DNA from: an uncultured Bacteroidales bacterium
Lineage (GTDB): Bacteria; Bacteroidota; Bacteroidia; Bacteroidales; Muribaculaceae
DNA length: 10,697 bases
Assembly: GCA_900552315.1 (NCBI GenBank)
Contig: URZM01000067.1
Coordinates: 1 to 10,697 of the forward strand
Direction of reading: 5' to 3'
Part shown: piece by piece, positions 1-6,378 of the stretch
Layout: every line of letters begins with the position of its first letter
How positions within the stretch are numbered: the stretch's first letter is position 1
The notes under the pieces: model-generated
What the model was told of the DNA's origin: nothing
The model's input: only the letters and a program-made list of their open reading frames with translations
Database searches by the model: none
Translations under genes and position numbers: made by a program

Positions 1-304
1 AGCCTATGCCGGCGTACTCGCCCGTGGTCTCGGTCTTGAAGGTCTTGACCTCATCGGCGGTGTAGTACTCCGTATAGGGGTCTATCTCGGAGAGCAGGGC
101 GCGTATGGCGGCTCCCATGACCCGCTCGGAGGGGATGGAGTCCACATAGTTTGTCTCCAGCTCGCGCACTATGGAGTTGAACGTGTTGAGCTGCCTGTAC
201 AGCTCCGAGTCCTTGTTCTTGCCCGGTGCGCCGACGAGGGCGGGCACCCCCATGGCGAGCGCTATGGCGGGCAGCAGCAGGCGCGTTTTCAGGGATTTCT
301 TCAT
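1..304 (-). CDS. S41 family C-terminal processing peptidase, N-terminal part
   Basis: Partial gene: the reading frame starts at the ATG complementary to 302-304 and runs off the left edge, leaving 101 complete codons. Residues 1-25 look like a signal peptide (MKKSLKTR, then a hydrophobic LLLPAIALAMGVPALVG stretch), so the enzyme would be exported to the periplasm. Residues about 36-90 form the helical N-terminal region typical of Prc/CtpA proteases: the LNTFNSIVRELETNYVD pattern, then ALLSEIDPYTEYYTADE. TTGEYAGIG (93-101) is the usual entry into the PDZ domain. The PDZ and the Ser/Lys catalytic core lie outside the window, so activity cannot be checked. Known members cleave C-terminal tails of periplasmic proteins. 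The start is 8 bp after the nadB stop on the same strand, which suggests one transcript. The family call rests on the N-terminal pattern only but is fairly firm. Confidence 0.8.
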   Translation of the reverse strand, partial: MKKSLKTRLLLPAIALAMGVPALVGAPGKNKDSELYRQLNTFNSIVRELETNYVDSIPSERVMGAAIRALLSEIDPYTEYYTADEVKTFKTETTGEYAGIG

Positions 305-312
305 TGTGATGT

Positions 313-1881
313 TCACTTGTGGGGATAGTCTACGGTGAAATGCAGGCCCCGGCTCTCCTTGCGTGCCATGGCCTGGCGCATGATAAGGTACGCCACGTTT
401 ATCATGTTGCGCAGCTCGCAGAGCTGGCGGGAGGGCTTGCTCACCTTGAATAGGCGCTCGGTCTCCTGGTTGAGTATGTCCAGGCGGCTCCAGGCGCGGG
501 CCAGGCGCAGGTCCGAGCGTACAATACCAACGTAGTAGCCCATGATCTGGTTCACCTCCTTCATGCTCTGGGTAATGAGCACCATCTCCTCGGGGTGGGC
601 GGTGCCCTCGTCGTTCCAGCAAGGCACGTCGGTGCGCAGGGAGTAGTCGCCTATGTGGTCGGCGGCGTGGCGCGCAGCCGCGTCGGCATACACCACAGCC
701 TCTATCAGGGAGTTGGAGGCCAGGCGGTTGCCGCCGTGCAGCCCGGTGCAGCTGCACTCGCCCACGGCGTACAGCCGCTTGATGGAGCTCTCGCCGTTGC
801 GGTCCACCTTGATGCCGCCGCACAGGTAGTGCGCGGCCGGGGCCACGGGTATGTAGTCCTTGGTGATGTCGATGCCCAGCGAGAGGCATTTCTCATAGAT
901 GTTGGGGAAATGGCGGCGCGTCTGTTCCGGGTCCTTGTGGGTCACGTCCAGGTACACGTGGTCCGAGCCTGAGGCCTTCATCTCCGAGTCGATGGCGCGT
1001 GCCACGATGTCGCGCGGGGCCAGGGACAGGCGCTCGTCATACTTGTGCATGAACTCCTGCCCGTTTATGTCGCGCAGCACGGCCCCGTAGCCGCGCATGG
1101 CCTCGGTGATCAGGAACGAGGGGCGGTCGCCGGGATGGAACAGGGCGGTGGGGTGGAACTGGATGAACTCCATGTCCTCCACGGTGCCCTTGGCGCGGTA
1201 CACCATGGCGATGCCGTCGCCGGTGGCTATCAGGGGATTGGTGGTGGTGGTGTAGACGGCCCCCACGCCGCCGGTGGCCATGAGGGTGACGCGTGCCAGG
1301 AAGGTGTCCACCTCGCCCGAAGCCTCGTCCAGGATGTAGGCCCCGTAGCAGGTGATGTCCGGGGAGCGCCGCGTCACCGTCACTCCCAGGTGGTGCTGCG
1401 TGATGATCTCCACGGCCAGGTGGTTCTCGTATATGTCTATCCAGGGGTTGGCCTTCACCTCGTCCACCAGGGAGGTCTGTATCTCGGCTCCGGTGTTGTC
1501 GGCATGGTGGAGTATGCGGAACTCGGAGTGTCCCCCCTCGCGGTGCAGGTCGAAGGAGCCGTCGGGAGCCTTGTCGAAGCTCACGCCATGGTCTATCAGG
1601 AACTTTATCTGCTCGGGCGCTCCGCGCACCACCCGCTCCACGGCCTCGCGGTCCGAGAGCCAGTCTCCGGCTATCATGGTGTCCTGTATGTGCTTGTCGA
1701 AATTGTCCACCTCGGTGTTCGTGACCGAGGCCACGCCCCCCTGGGCCAGGAACGTGTTGGCCTCCTGCAAGGTCGTCTTGCACACCAGCGCCACGCGGGC
1801 GCGCTCCGAGGCCACCTTCAGGGCGAAGCTCATGCCCGCTATGCCCGAGCCGATGACCAGATAATCATATTCACGTATCAT
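313..1881 (-). CDS. nadB: L-aspartate oxidase (NAD biosynthesis)
   Basis: FAD-dependent oxidase of de novo NAD synthesis. It oxidises L-aspartate to iminoaspartate, which quinolinate synthase (NadA) condenses with dihydroxyacetone phosphate; it is cytoplasmic. The 522-aa length fits the family (E. coli about 540). The FAD dinucleotide-binding motif is GSGIAGMS at 11-18. AQGGVAS follows at 46-52, then the substrate-loop signature REGGHSEFRILHHADNTG at 114-131, EFIQFHPTAL at 238-247 and ITEAMRGYGAVLRD at 258-271. Arg290 sits in LAPRDIVARA and His351 in APAAHYLCGGI; both agree in position with catalytic residues of the E. coli enzyme, and His243 corresponds to its His244. The FAD-domain C-terminal signature is YAVGECSCTGLHGGNRLASNS, 371-391. 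A helical C-terminal domain follows. No nadA or nadC is visible nearby. The start is well supported because the nucleotide-binding strand begins at residue 6. Confidence 0.97.
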   Translation of the reverse strand: MIREYDYLVIGSGIAGMSFALKVASERARVALVCKTTLQEANTFLAQGGVASVTNTEVDNFDKHIQDTMIAGDWLSDREAVERVVRGAPEQIKFLIDHGVSFDKAPDGSFDLHREGGHSEFRILHHADNTGAEIQTSLVDEVKANPWIDIYENHLAVEIITQHHLGVTVTRRSPDITCYGAYILDEASGEVDTFLARVTLMATGGVGAVYTTTTNPLIATGDGIAMVYRAKGTVEDMEFIQFHPTALFHPGDRPSFLITEAMRGYGAVLRDINGQEFMHKYDERLSLAPRDIVARAIDSEMKASGSDHVYLDVTHKDPEQTRRHFPNIYEKCLSLGIDITKDYIPVAPAAHYLCGGIKVDRNGESSIKRLYAVGECSCTGLHGGNRLASNSLIEAVVYADAAARHAADHIGDYSLRTDVPCWNDEGTAHPEEMVLITQSMKEVNQIMGYYVGIVRSDLRLARAWSRLDILNQETERLFKVSKPSRQLCELRNMINVAYLIMRQAMARKESRGLHFTVDYPHK

Positions 1882-1966
1882 ACACTTAAGTATTGTGCGG
1901 GCCGCGTGCCCGGCCGGCTCTCGCCAACCGTCATGCCGTGCGGCCTTGGGTATCCTTTTTAACCCG

Positions 1967-1974
1967 CAAAGTTA
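1967..1974 (-). promoter_or_regulatory. Candidate nadB promoter -7 element
   Basis: On the minus strand 1974-1967 reads TAACTTTG, a full match to the Bacteroidota -7 consensus TAnnTTTG. Transcription would start near 1960 and give a leader of about 80 nt. No good TTTG lies 19-21 bp upstream, so the -33 element is weak or absent. An AT-only stretch at 2001-2015 sits where it could act as an upstream activating segment. The leader contains a small GC hairpin, with CGGGC at 1898-1902 pairing with GCCCG at 1908-1912. No NAD-related operator or riboswitch was recognised. Confidence 0.5.
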
Positions 1975-2244
1975 ACAAATCCTCGTCCACCCCAGTCACA
2001 TTTTAAAAAAATTTAACACCCGGCGCCCGTCCTCCGCGCCTCTCCCCGTCCGTCCCGTGGCCCTCGGCCAGGCCTGTTCCCGAGGATGCGATGCGCTGAG
2101 CGCATCCACAATCTCCAGCTCCACGATATGCGGGAGGAGGGCCGTAGGCATCCTCCCGTCTTCGTGGGGTACATGCCGAGGCAGGCAACTACCGCAGCGC
2201 GGTTGCATGAACCTCCGCCTGCCTTCGCCCTGTACGCGTTCCCT
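1975..2244. other. GC-rich intergenic spacer with several dyads, no credible gene
   Basis: About 270 bp between the nadB promoter and the repeat array upstream of the ATPase gene. Short open frames exist on both strands but none shows a recognisable domain. Two structured spots stand out. One is a perfect dyad GATGCGCT-G-AGCGCATC at 2090-2106. The other is a nested set in which GGCAGGC (2180-2186) can pair with GCCTGCC (2217-2223) and, inside it, ACCGC (2191-2195) pairs with GCGGT (2199-2203). These could be an RNA structure, a protein-binding site or a decayed repeat element; the sequence alone does not decide. Confidence 0.5.
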
Positions 2245-2327
2245 CATAAAAATGTAGTCTGGCCACAATTATTCCCCCATAAAAGTGTGGTCAGAACACA
2301 ATTATTCCCCCATGAAAGTGTGTCAAG
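2245..2327 (+). repeat. 33-bp tandem direct repeat, two full copies plus a partial third
   Basis: Copy 1 is 2245-2277, copy 2 is 2278-2310, and a partial copy 3 begins at 2311 and fades after about 2327. Copies 1 and 2 agree at 28 of 33 positions by eye. Each begins CATAAAA or CATGAAA and the two full copies end CACAATTATTCCCC. Copy 2 holds a small dyad, TGTG (2286-2289) and CACA (2297-2300), nearly kept in copy 1. There are no spacers between copies, so this is not a CRISPR. The array ends just before the -33 element of the ATPase promoter, which suggests a regulatory role or a recombination-derived upstream element. A frame without stops runs through it (11-aa period), but I see no evidence that it is translated. 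Confidence 0.85.
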
Positions 2328-2330
2328 GGC

Positions 2331-2361
2331 TTGCGCGTGTCGGCGGAAAGCCTTAACTTTG
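2331..2361 (+). promoter_or_regulatory. Promoter of the DUF4143-type ATPase gene
   Basis: The -33 core TTG at 2331-2333 is followed by exactly 20 bp and then TAACTTTG at 2354-2361, a full match to the Bacteroidota -7 consensus TAnnTTTG. The start point would be near 2368, about 19 nt before the ATG at 2387. The promoter directly abuts the 33-bp repeat array. Confidence 0.65.
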
Positions 2362-2386
2362 CGGTCGTAACAAGTACATAGCCGCC

Positions 2387-3715
2387 ATGAGGAGAAGCAT
2401 ATACACACGTTTGTTGAAATGGAAAGAGTCGCCCGCCCGCAAGCCCCTGATGCTCTATGGAGCCAGGCAGGTAGGGAAGACCTATATCCTCAAGGAGTTT
2501 GGGGAAAGGGAGTTCGAGAACATGGTGTATGTGAACTGCTACCTCAACGCCGCTGTCAGGACCCTGTTTTCCGAGGACAAGAATGTGGACAGGCTGCTGC
2601 TGGGTCTCTCGGCGCTCAGCGGCCAGCCCATAAGGCCCGGCAAGACACTGGTGTTTCTCGACGAGGTGCAGGAGGTGCCGCAGGTGGTGGCCGCCCTCAA
2701 GTATTTCTGCGAGGAGGCTCCGGACATTTTCATAGTAGCTGCCGGGTCTCTTCTCGGAGTCATGAACATGGCGGGCAGCCCCTTCCCCACAGGCAAGGTG
2801 GACATACTGCACCTCTATCCCATGACGTACCTGGAGTTTCTGGAGGCCATAGGCGAGGAGCGCAAGGCGGCGCTGCTGTGGGACCCTCACGCCCGCGACG
2901 TGGTAGACAGCCTGCTGCCTGACTACATAGAGCTTCTCAGGCAATACTATTTTGTGGGAGGTATGCCGGAAGCTGTCTCTGAGTTTGTCAGGAGTCGTGA
3001 CCCGGGGGAGGTGCGGCGCATACAGATGGACATAATAGACGCCTACGAGGCCGACATAGCCAAACATGCGGGCGCCGACACCCCGAAGGCCAGGATGGTG
3101 TTCGGGTCCATACCCTCGCAGCTCGCCCGCGAGAACAAGAAATTCGTGTTCGGGGCGCTTCGCAAAGGGGCAAGAGCTGCTGATTACGAAAATGCCATAC
3201 AGTGGCTCGTGGACGCAGGACTTATATATAAGGTATGCCGTGTGAGCAAGGTGGCGATGCCCCTTAGCTTTTACCGGGACAAGGATGCCTTCAAGCTCTT
3301 CGTACTTGATGTGGGACTGCTGGGAGCTATGGCCCAGGTGCCTGCCGCGCTTATGCTGGTGGGAGACAACGTTTTTTCAGAGTTCAAGGGAGCCTTCACC
3401 GAGAACTATGTGCTCACACAGCTGGTCTCGGTGCCCGATGTCGCCACGGGCTATTATTCGAAGTCCAACTCCACTTTGGAGATAGATTTTGTGGTTCAAG
3501 CCGGCGCGATGTTGGTGCCGGTGGAGGTGAAGGCCGAGGAGAATGTACGCTCCAAATCCCTTCGGCAGCTCGTCACAGTGGACTTGGCAGGCAGTGGCAT
3601 CAAGGGATGTCGCTTCTCCATGAAAGGGTATGCTGACCAAGGGTGGATGGAGAATGTGCCGCTCGTGGCGGTCATCCCCTACGTCAGCCTTCAGACCGGA
3701 CACGCTCTGGCATAA
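2387..3715 (+). CDS. AAA_14 / DUF4143 family ATPase
   Basis: Predicted cytoplasmic P-loop ATPase of the family common in gut Bacteroidota. Its biological role is not established. The AAA_14 domain spans about 18-150. It has Walker A GARQVGKT at 25-32, Walker B TLVFLDEVQ at 87-95 with Asp92-Glu93, and a sensor-like strand FIVAAGSLLG at 115-124. A linker with the family signature FVGGMPEAVSEF (189-200) follows. The C-terminal DUF4143 region contains FKLFVLDVGLLGAM (302-315), GAFTENYVLTQL (335-346) and YYSKSNSTLEIDFVV (356-370). The last leads into PVEVKAEENVRSKSL (378-392). The Asp367 ... Glu380-x-Lys382 arrangement resembles a PD-(D/E)xK nuclease-like core, though nuclease activity is unproven. 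At 442 aa it has the usual length and appears intact. It is a single-gene unit with its own promoter and upstream tandem repeats. Confidence 0.92.
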   Translation: MRRSIYTRLLKWKESPARKPLMLYGARQVGKTYILKEFGEREFENMVYVNCYLNAAVRTLFSEDKNVDRLLLGLSALSGQPIRPGKTLVFLDEVQEVPQVVAALKYFCEEAPDIFIVAAGSLLGVMNMAGSPFPTGKVDILHLYPMTYLEFLEAIGEERKAALLWDPHARDVVDSLLPDYIELLRQYYFVGGMPEAVSEFVRSRDPGEVRRIQMDIIDAYEADIAKHAGADTPKARMVFGSIPSQLARENKKFVFGALRKGARAADYENAIQWLVDAGLIYKVCRVSKVAMPLSFYRDKDAFKLFVLDVGLLGAMAQVPAALMLVGDNVFSEFKGAFTENYVLTQLVSVPDVATGYYSKSNSTLEIDFVVQAGAMLVPVEVKAEENVRSKSLRQLVTVDLAGSGIKGCRFSMKGYADQGWMENVPLVAVIPYVSLQTGHALA

Positions 3716-3717
3716 GC

Positions 3718-3772
3718 GCCCTCCCCGCCGCACGGCGAGCGCCGGGCCATGTTTGGCGATACCGGATTTTTT
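3718..3772 (+). terminator. Possible terminator after the ATPase gene
   Basis: Just after the ATPase stop there is a GC-rich folded stretch. CGCC (3726-3729) pairs with GGCG (3734-3737). CCGGGCC (3742-3748) can pair with GGC (3755-3757) and, across a GATA bulge, CCGG (3762-3765). Six T residues follow at 3767-3772. The fold is imperfect, and the T tract lies inside the ychF promoter spacer, so this call is tentative. Confidence 0.3.
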
Positions 3773-3783
3773 GACTAATTTTG
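3752..3783 (+). promoter_or_regulatory. ychF promoter (Bacteroidota consensus)
   Basis: TTTG at 3752-3755, a 20-bp spacer, and TAATTTTG at 3776-3783 match both halves of the TTTG/TAnnTTTG consensus completely. The start point would be near 3790, leaving a leader of about 63 nt. The leader becomes AT-only just before the start codon (the TATATATATATG context), which favours initiation in Bacteroidota without a Shine-Dalgarno. Confidence 0.75.
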
Positions 3784-3852
3784 CAGGACGGCCGGGGTTC
3801 CTGACCCCAAGCCTTTCATGCACATTAACCTGATATATTATACATTATATAT

Positions 3853-4956
3853 ATGGCACTTCAATGCGGCATAGTGGGACTCCCCAACGTGGGCAAGTCC
3901 ACGCTCTTCAACTGTCTGAGCAACGCCAAGGCCCAGTCGGCCAATTTCCCTTTCTGCACCATAGAGCCCAACGTGGGGGTCATCACCGTCCCCGACGAGC
4001 GCCTCAACAAGCTCGTGGAGATGTGCGAGCCGCGCAGCGTGGTGCCCGCCACCGTCGAGATAGTGGACATAGCCGGCCTGGTGAAGGGTGCCTCCAAGGG
4101 CGAGGGGCTCGGCAACAAGTTCCTGGCCAACATACGCGAGACGGACGCCATAATCCATGTGCTGCGCTGCTTCGACGATGACAACATCACCCACGTGGAC
4201 GGCACCGTGGATCCCGTGCGCGACAAGGAGATAATAGACATGGAGCTCCAGCTCAAGGACCTGGAGACCGTGGAGAGCCGCCTGGCCAAGACCCTGAAGC
4301 AGGCGCAGACCGGCGGCGACAAGGCCGCCAAGCTCCAGGCAGGGGTGCTCCAGGCCTACAAGGACGCGCTGACCCAGGGCAAGAGCGCCCGCACGGTCAC
4401 CTTCGAGACCAAGGACGAGCAGAAATTCGCCCGCGAGCTCTTCCTGCTCACCGCCAAGCCCGTGCTCTACGTCTGCAACGTGGACGATGCCTCGGCTGCT
4501 TCCGGCAACGCCTACGTGGAGGCCGTGCGCAAGGCTGTGGAGGGCGAGGGGGCCGAGATACTGGTGGTGGCCGCCCGCACCGAGTCCGAGATAGCCGAGC
4601 TCGAGAGCTGGGAGGAGCGTCAGGAGTTCCTCTCAGACATGGGCCTGACAGAGAGCGGCGTGAGCCGTCTGATACGCGCCGCCTACGCCCTGCTCGACCT
4701 CCAGACATTCTTCACCGCCGGGCCCGACGAGGTGCGCGCCTGGACATTCATGCGAGGCTCGAAGGCCCCGCGTTGCGCCGGAATCATACACACCGACTTC
4801 GAGAAGGGATTCATCCGCGCCGAGGTCATAAAGTACGACGACTACGTCACCCTCGGGGGCGAAGGCCCCGTAAAGGAGGCCGGCAAGCTCGCCGTGGAAG
4901 GCAAGGAGTACGTGGTGCAGGACGGCGACATAATGCACTTCCGCTTCAACGTGTAA
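3853..4956 (+). CDS. ychF: Redox-regulated ATPase YchF (OLA1/Obg-like)
   Basis: Universally conserved TRAFAC-class P-loop NTPase. It binds ribosomes and prefers ATP over GTP; in bacteria it is linked to stress responses and translation. The 367-aa length is standard. The G1 motif is GLPNVGKST at 9-17. The switch region NFPFCTIEPNVGVITVPDERL (31-51) is the YchF hallmark. G3 is DIAGL at 72-76, followed by the glycine-rich SKGEGLGNKF (81-90). The nucleotide-specificity motif lies at CNVDD, 208-212, in place of the NKxD of true GTPases. A coiled-coil helical insert covers about 127-200. The C-terminal TGS domain runs from about 283 to 366, with FFTAGPDEVRAWTFMRGSKA, HTDFEKGFIRAEV and YVVQDGDIMHFRFNV. 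The next gene starts 37 bp downstream on the same strand with no obvious terminator between them. Confidence 0.97.
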   Translation: MALQCGIVGLPNVGKSTLFNCLSNAKAQSANFPFCTIEPNVGVITVPDERLNKLVEMCEPRSVVPATVEIVDIAGLVKGASKGEGLGNKFLANIRETDAIIHVLRCFDDDNITHVDGTVDPVRDKEIIDMELQLKDLETVESRLAKTLKQAQTGGDKAAKLQAGVLQAYKDALTQGKSARTVTFETKDEQKFARELFLLTAKPVLYVCNVDDASAASGNAYVEAVRKAVEGEGAEILVVAARTESEIAELESWEERQEFLSDMGLTESGVSRLIRAAYALLDLQTFFTAGPDEVRAWTFMRGSKAPRCAGIIHTDFEKGFIRAEVIKYDDYVTLGGEGPVKEAGKLAVEGKEYVVQDGDIMHFRFNV

Positions 4957-4993
4957 TAACTGCAATATCAACATTAAATCCAATACCTCAGTC

Positions 4994-6196
4994 ATGAAGA
5001 AATTCATCACACTGGCGGCCCTCGCGGCTCTCTGCGCCCCCGCCGCGCTGGCTGACAAGGCTCAGCCCGAGAATCCCGATTCCACCGGATTCACCTTCAC
5101 CGACGTGAAGCTCGTGAAGACAACCCCCGTCAAGGACCAGAACAAGTCCGGCACCTGCTGGTGCTTCGCCTCCACATCCTTCCTGGAGGACGAGCTCCTG
5201 CGCAAGACAGGCAAGGAGTACGACCTTTCCGAAATGTTCACGGTCTACCATTGCTACCTGGACAAGGCGAAGAAATACCAACGCATGGGAGGCAAGATCA
5301 ATTTCGCCCAGGGCGGTTCCGCCGTGGACGTGCCCTACGTGTGGTCCACTTACGGCGCTATGCCTGAATCCGCCTATGCCGGCCTCAACTACGGCGAAGA
5401 CAATCACGACCACTACGAGATGGCCGACATCCTCACGGGATACATGGAGGCCATAACCTCCCCCAAACGCAAAAAGCTCTCCACCGCGTGGATTGACGGC
5501 TACACAGGCATCCTTGACGCATATCTGGGCAAGCTGCCCGAGAAGTTCACCTTCGAGGGCAAGACGTACACCCCCCAGTCTTTCGCCGCATCCTTGCCGC
5601 TGGACATGAACGACTATATCTCCGTGACATCCTTCACTCATCATCCTTTCTACACCTGGTTCCCCATCGAGGTGGCCGACAACTGGCTGTGGGAAAAATC
5701 CTTCAACGTGCCCATGGAGGAGATGAAGGCCATCGTGGACAACGCCCTGGAGAAGGGATACCCCGTGGTGTGGAGCGCCGACGTATCCGAGCCGGGCTTC
5801 AAGTGGACAAAGGGCTATGCCCTGCTTCCCGAGGCCAAGAGCGAGAAAGACATGGACGGCACCGAGCTGTCTCGCTGGGTGAAGCTCTCCGACAAGGACC
5901 GCGAGGCCGAGAAATATGAGATCACCGGCCCCTGCAAGGAGCAGGCCGTGACACAGGAGAGCCGCCAGAAGGGATTCGACAACATGGAGACCACCGACGA
6001 CCACGGCATGGAGCTGGTAGGAATAGCCACCGACCAGGAAGGCAACCGTTACTACAAGGTGAAGAACTCCTGGGACACCAACCAGATCTACGACGGGTTC
6101 TTCTACGTGTCCGAGCCCTATTTCCTGGCCAAGACCATAGGAATCTTCGTCAACAAGGAGGCTCTCCCCAAGGACACCGCCAAGAGACTCAAATAA
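4994..6196 (+). CDS. Exported C1B-like cysteine peptidase (bleomycin hydrolase / PepC type)
   Basis: Papain-fold peptidase related to aminopeptidase C and bleomycin hydrolase. Residues 1-20 form a signal peptide ending ALCAPAALA before Asp21, so the product should act in the periplasm or outside the cell, whereas classical PepC is cytoplasmic. The active-site set is present. Gln49 (oxyanion hole) and Cys55 lie in VKDQNKSGTCWCFASTSFLE (47-66). His337 is in TTDDHGMELVGI (333-344). Asn358 is in YYKVKNSWDTNQIYDGFFYV (353-372), the characteristic NSW. The central region (about 100-330) carries the family insertions such as SFTHHPFYTWFPIEVADNW (213-231). At 400 aa it is only slightly shorter than typical PepC. 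Substrate is unknown: oligopeptide trimming is likely from the family, and amidohydrolase activity cannot be excluded. It follows ychF by 37 bp and may share its transcript, although the functions look unrelated. Confidence 0.9.
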   Translation: MKKFITLAALAALCAPAALADKAQPENPDSTGFTFTDVKLVKTTPVKDQNKSGTCWCFASTSFLEDELLRKTGKEYDLSEMFTVYHCYLDKAKKYQRMGGKINFAQGGSAVDVPYVWSTYGAMPESAYAGLNYGEDNHDHYEMADILTGYMEAITSPKRKKLSTAWIDGYTGILDAYLGKLPEKFTFEGKTYTPQSFAASLPLDMNDYISVTSFTHHPFYTWFPIEVADNWLWEKSFNVPMEEMKAIVDNALEKGYPVVWSADVSEPGFKWTKGYALLPEAKSEKDMDGTELSRWVKLSDKDREAEKYEITGPCKEQAVTQESRQKGFDNMETTDDHGMELVGIATDQEGNRYYKVKNSWDTNQIYDGFFYVSEPYFLAKTIGIFVNKEALPKDTAKRLK

Positions 6197-6213
6197 TACA
6201 TACCGATCTATAC

Positions 6214-6252
6214 CATACGGGCCGTGGCGCATCATGCGTCGCGGCCCGTATG
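6214..6252 (+). terminator. Strong hairpin after the peptidase gene, probable terminator
   Basis: The arms CATACGGGCCG (6214-6224) and CGGCCCGTATG (6242-6252) pair perfectly over 11 bp. Pairing continues inward for seven more, including two G-T wobbles, to a three-base TCA loop. It begins 17 nt after the stop codon, as expected of a terminator, but no T tract follows. It may therefore be an RNA-end-stabilising hairpin or need a partner for termination. Confidence 0.6.
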
Positions 6253-6309
6253 CTCATGTCCCGGTTATTGGACCAGGATGCCCCGGTGAGGGGACAAAAA
6301 CGTGATGTA

Positions 6310-6326
6310 TATTCAGAAACTGAATA
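6310..6326. promoter_or_regulatory. 17-bp dyad upstream of the secreted-protein operon promoter
   Basis: TATTCAG-AAA-CTGAATA is a perfect inverted repeat with 7-bp arms and a 3-bp centre. It ends 14 bp before the -33 element of the downstream promoter. Size, symmetry and position suit a dimeric transcription-factor site. No matching regulator is in the window, and a small RNA hairpin is an alternative. Confidence 0.45.
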
Positions 6327-6340
6327 AAATAGGGTTAAAA

Positions 6341-6372
6341 TTTGCATATCAATGAAAATGTTTGTAAATTCG
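6341..6372 (+). promoter_or_regulatory. Promoter of the secreted repeat-protein operon
   Basis: TTTG at 6341-6344, a 20-bp spacer, then TAAATTCG at 6365-6372, one mismatch from TAnnTTTG. It lies in a clearly AT-rich patch (about 6295-6370) within a GC-rich region. The start point would be near 6379, some 170 nt before the first ATG at 6551. Confidence 0.65.
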
Positions 6373-6378
6373 CGAGAG

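Noticed and set aside
1045..1962. Open frame of 305 codons on the plus strand opposite nadB
   Set aside because: It lies antisense to a gene with complete family motifs, has no recognisable domain, and is expected from GC-rich third positions.
1996..2268. Minus-strand frame of 90 codons in the GC-rich spacer
   Set aside because: No recognisable family; arginine- and proline-rich composition is typical of random GC-rich DNA.
2245..2327. CRISPR-like array
   Set aside because: Copies are directly adjacent with no unique spacers, there are under three full copies, and no cas gene is nearby.
2086..2370. Plus-strand frame of 94 codons reading through the 33-bp repeats (11-aa period, FPHKSVV-like)
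   Set aside because: It stays open because the repeat length is a multiple of three. It runs across the ATPase promoter and has no recognised domain or initiation context, so I treat it as non-coding, while noting that small proteins cannot be fully excluded.
2291..3067. Open frame of 258 codons on the minus strand over the repeat array and ATPase gene
   Set aside because: It is antisense to the Walker A/B region of a clear ATPase and shows only histidine- and glycine-rich shadow composition.
4988..6235. Open frame of 415 codons on the minus strand opposite the C1B-like peptidase
   Set aside because: It mirrors the whole peptidase gene, is low-complexity in Gly, Val and His, and has no domain; the plus-strand frame has a signal peptide and a full catalytic set.
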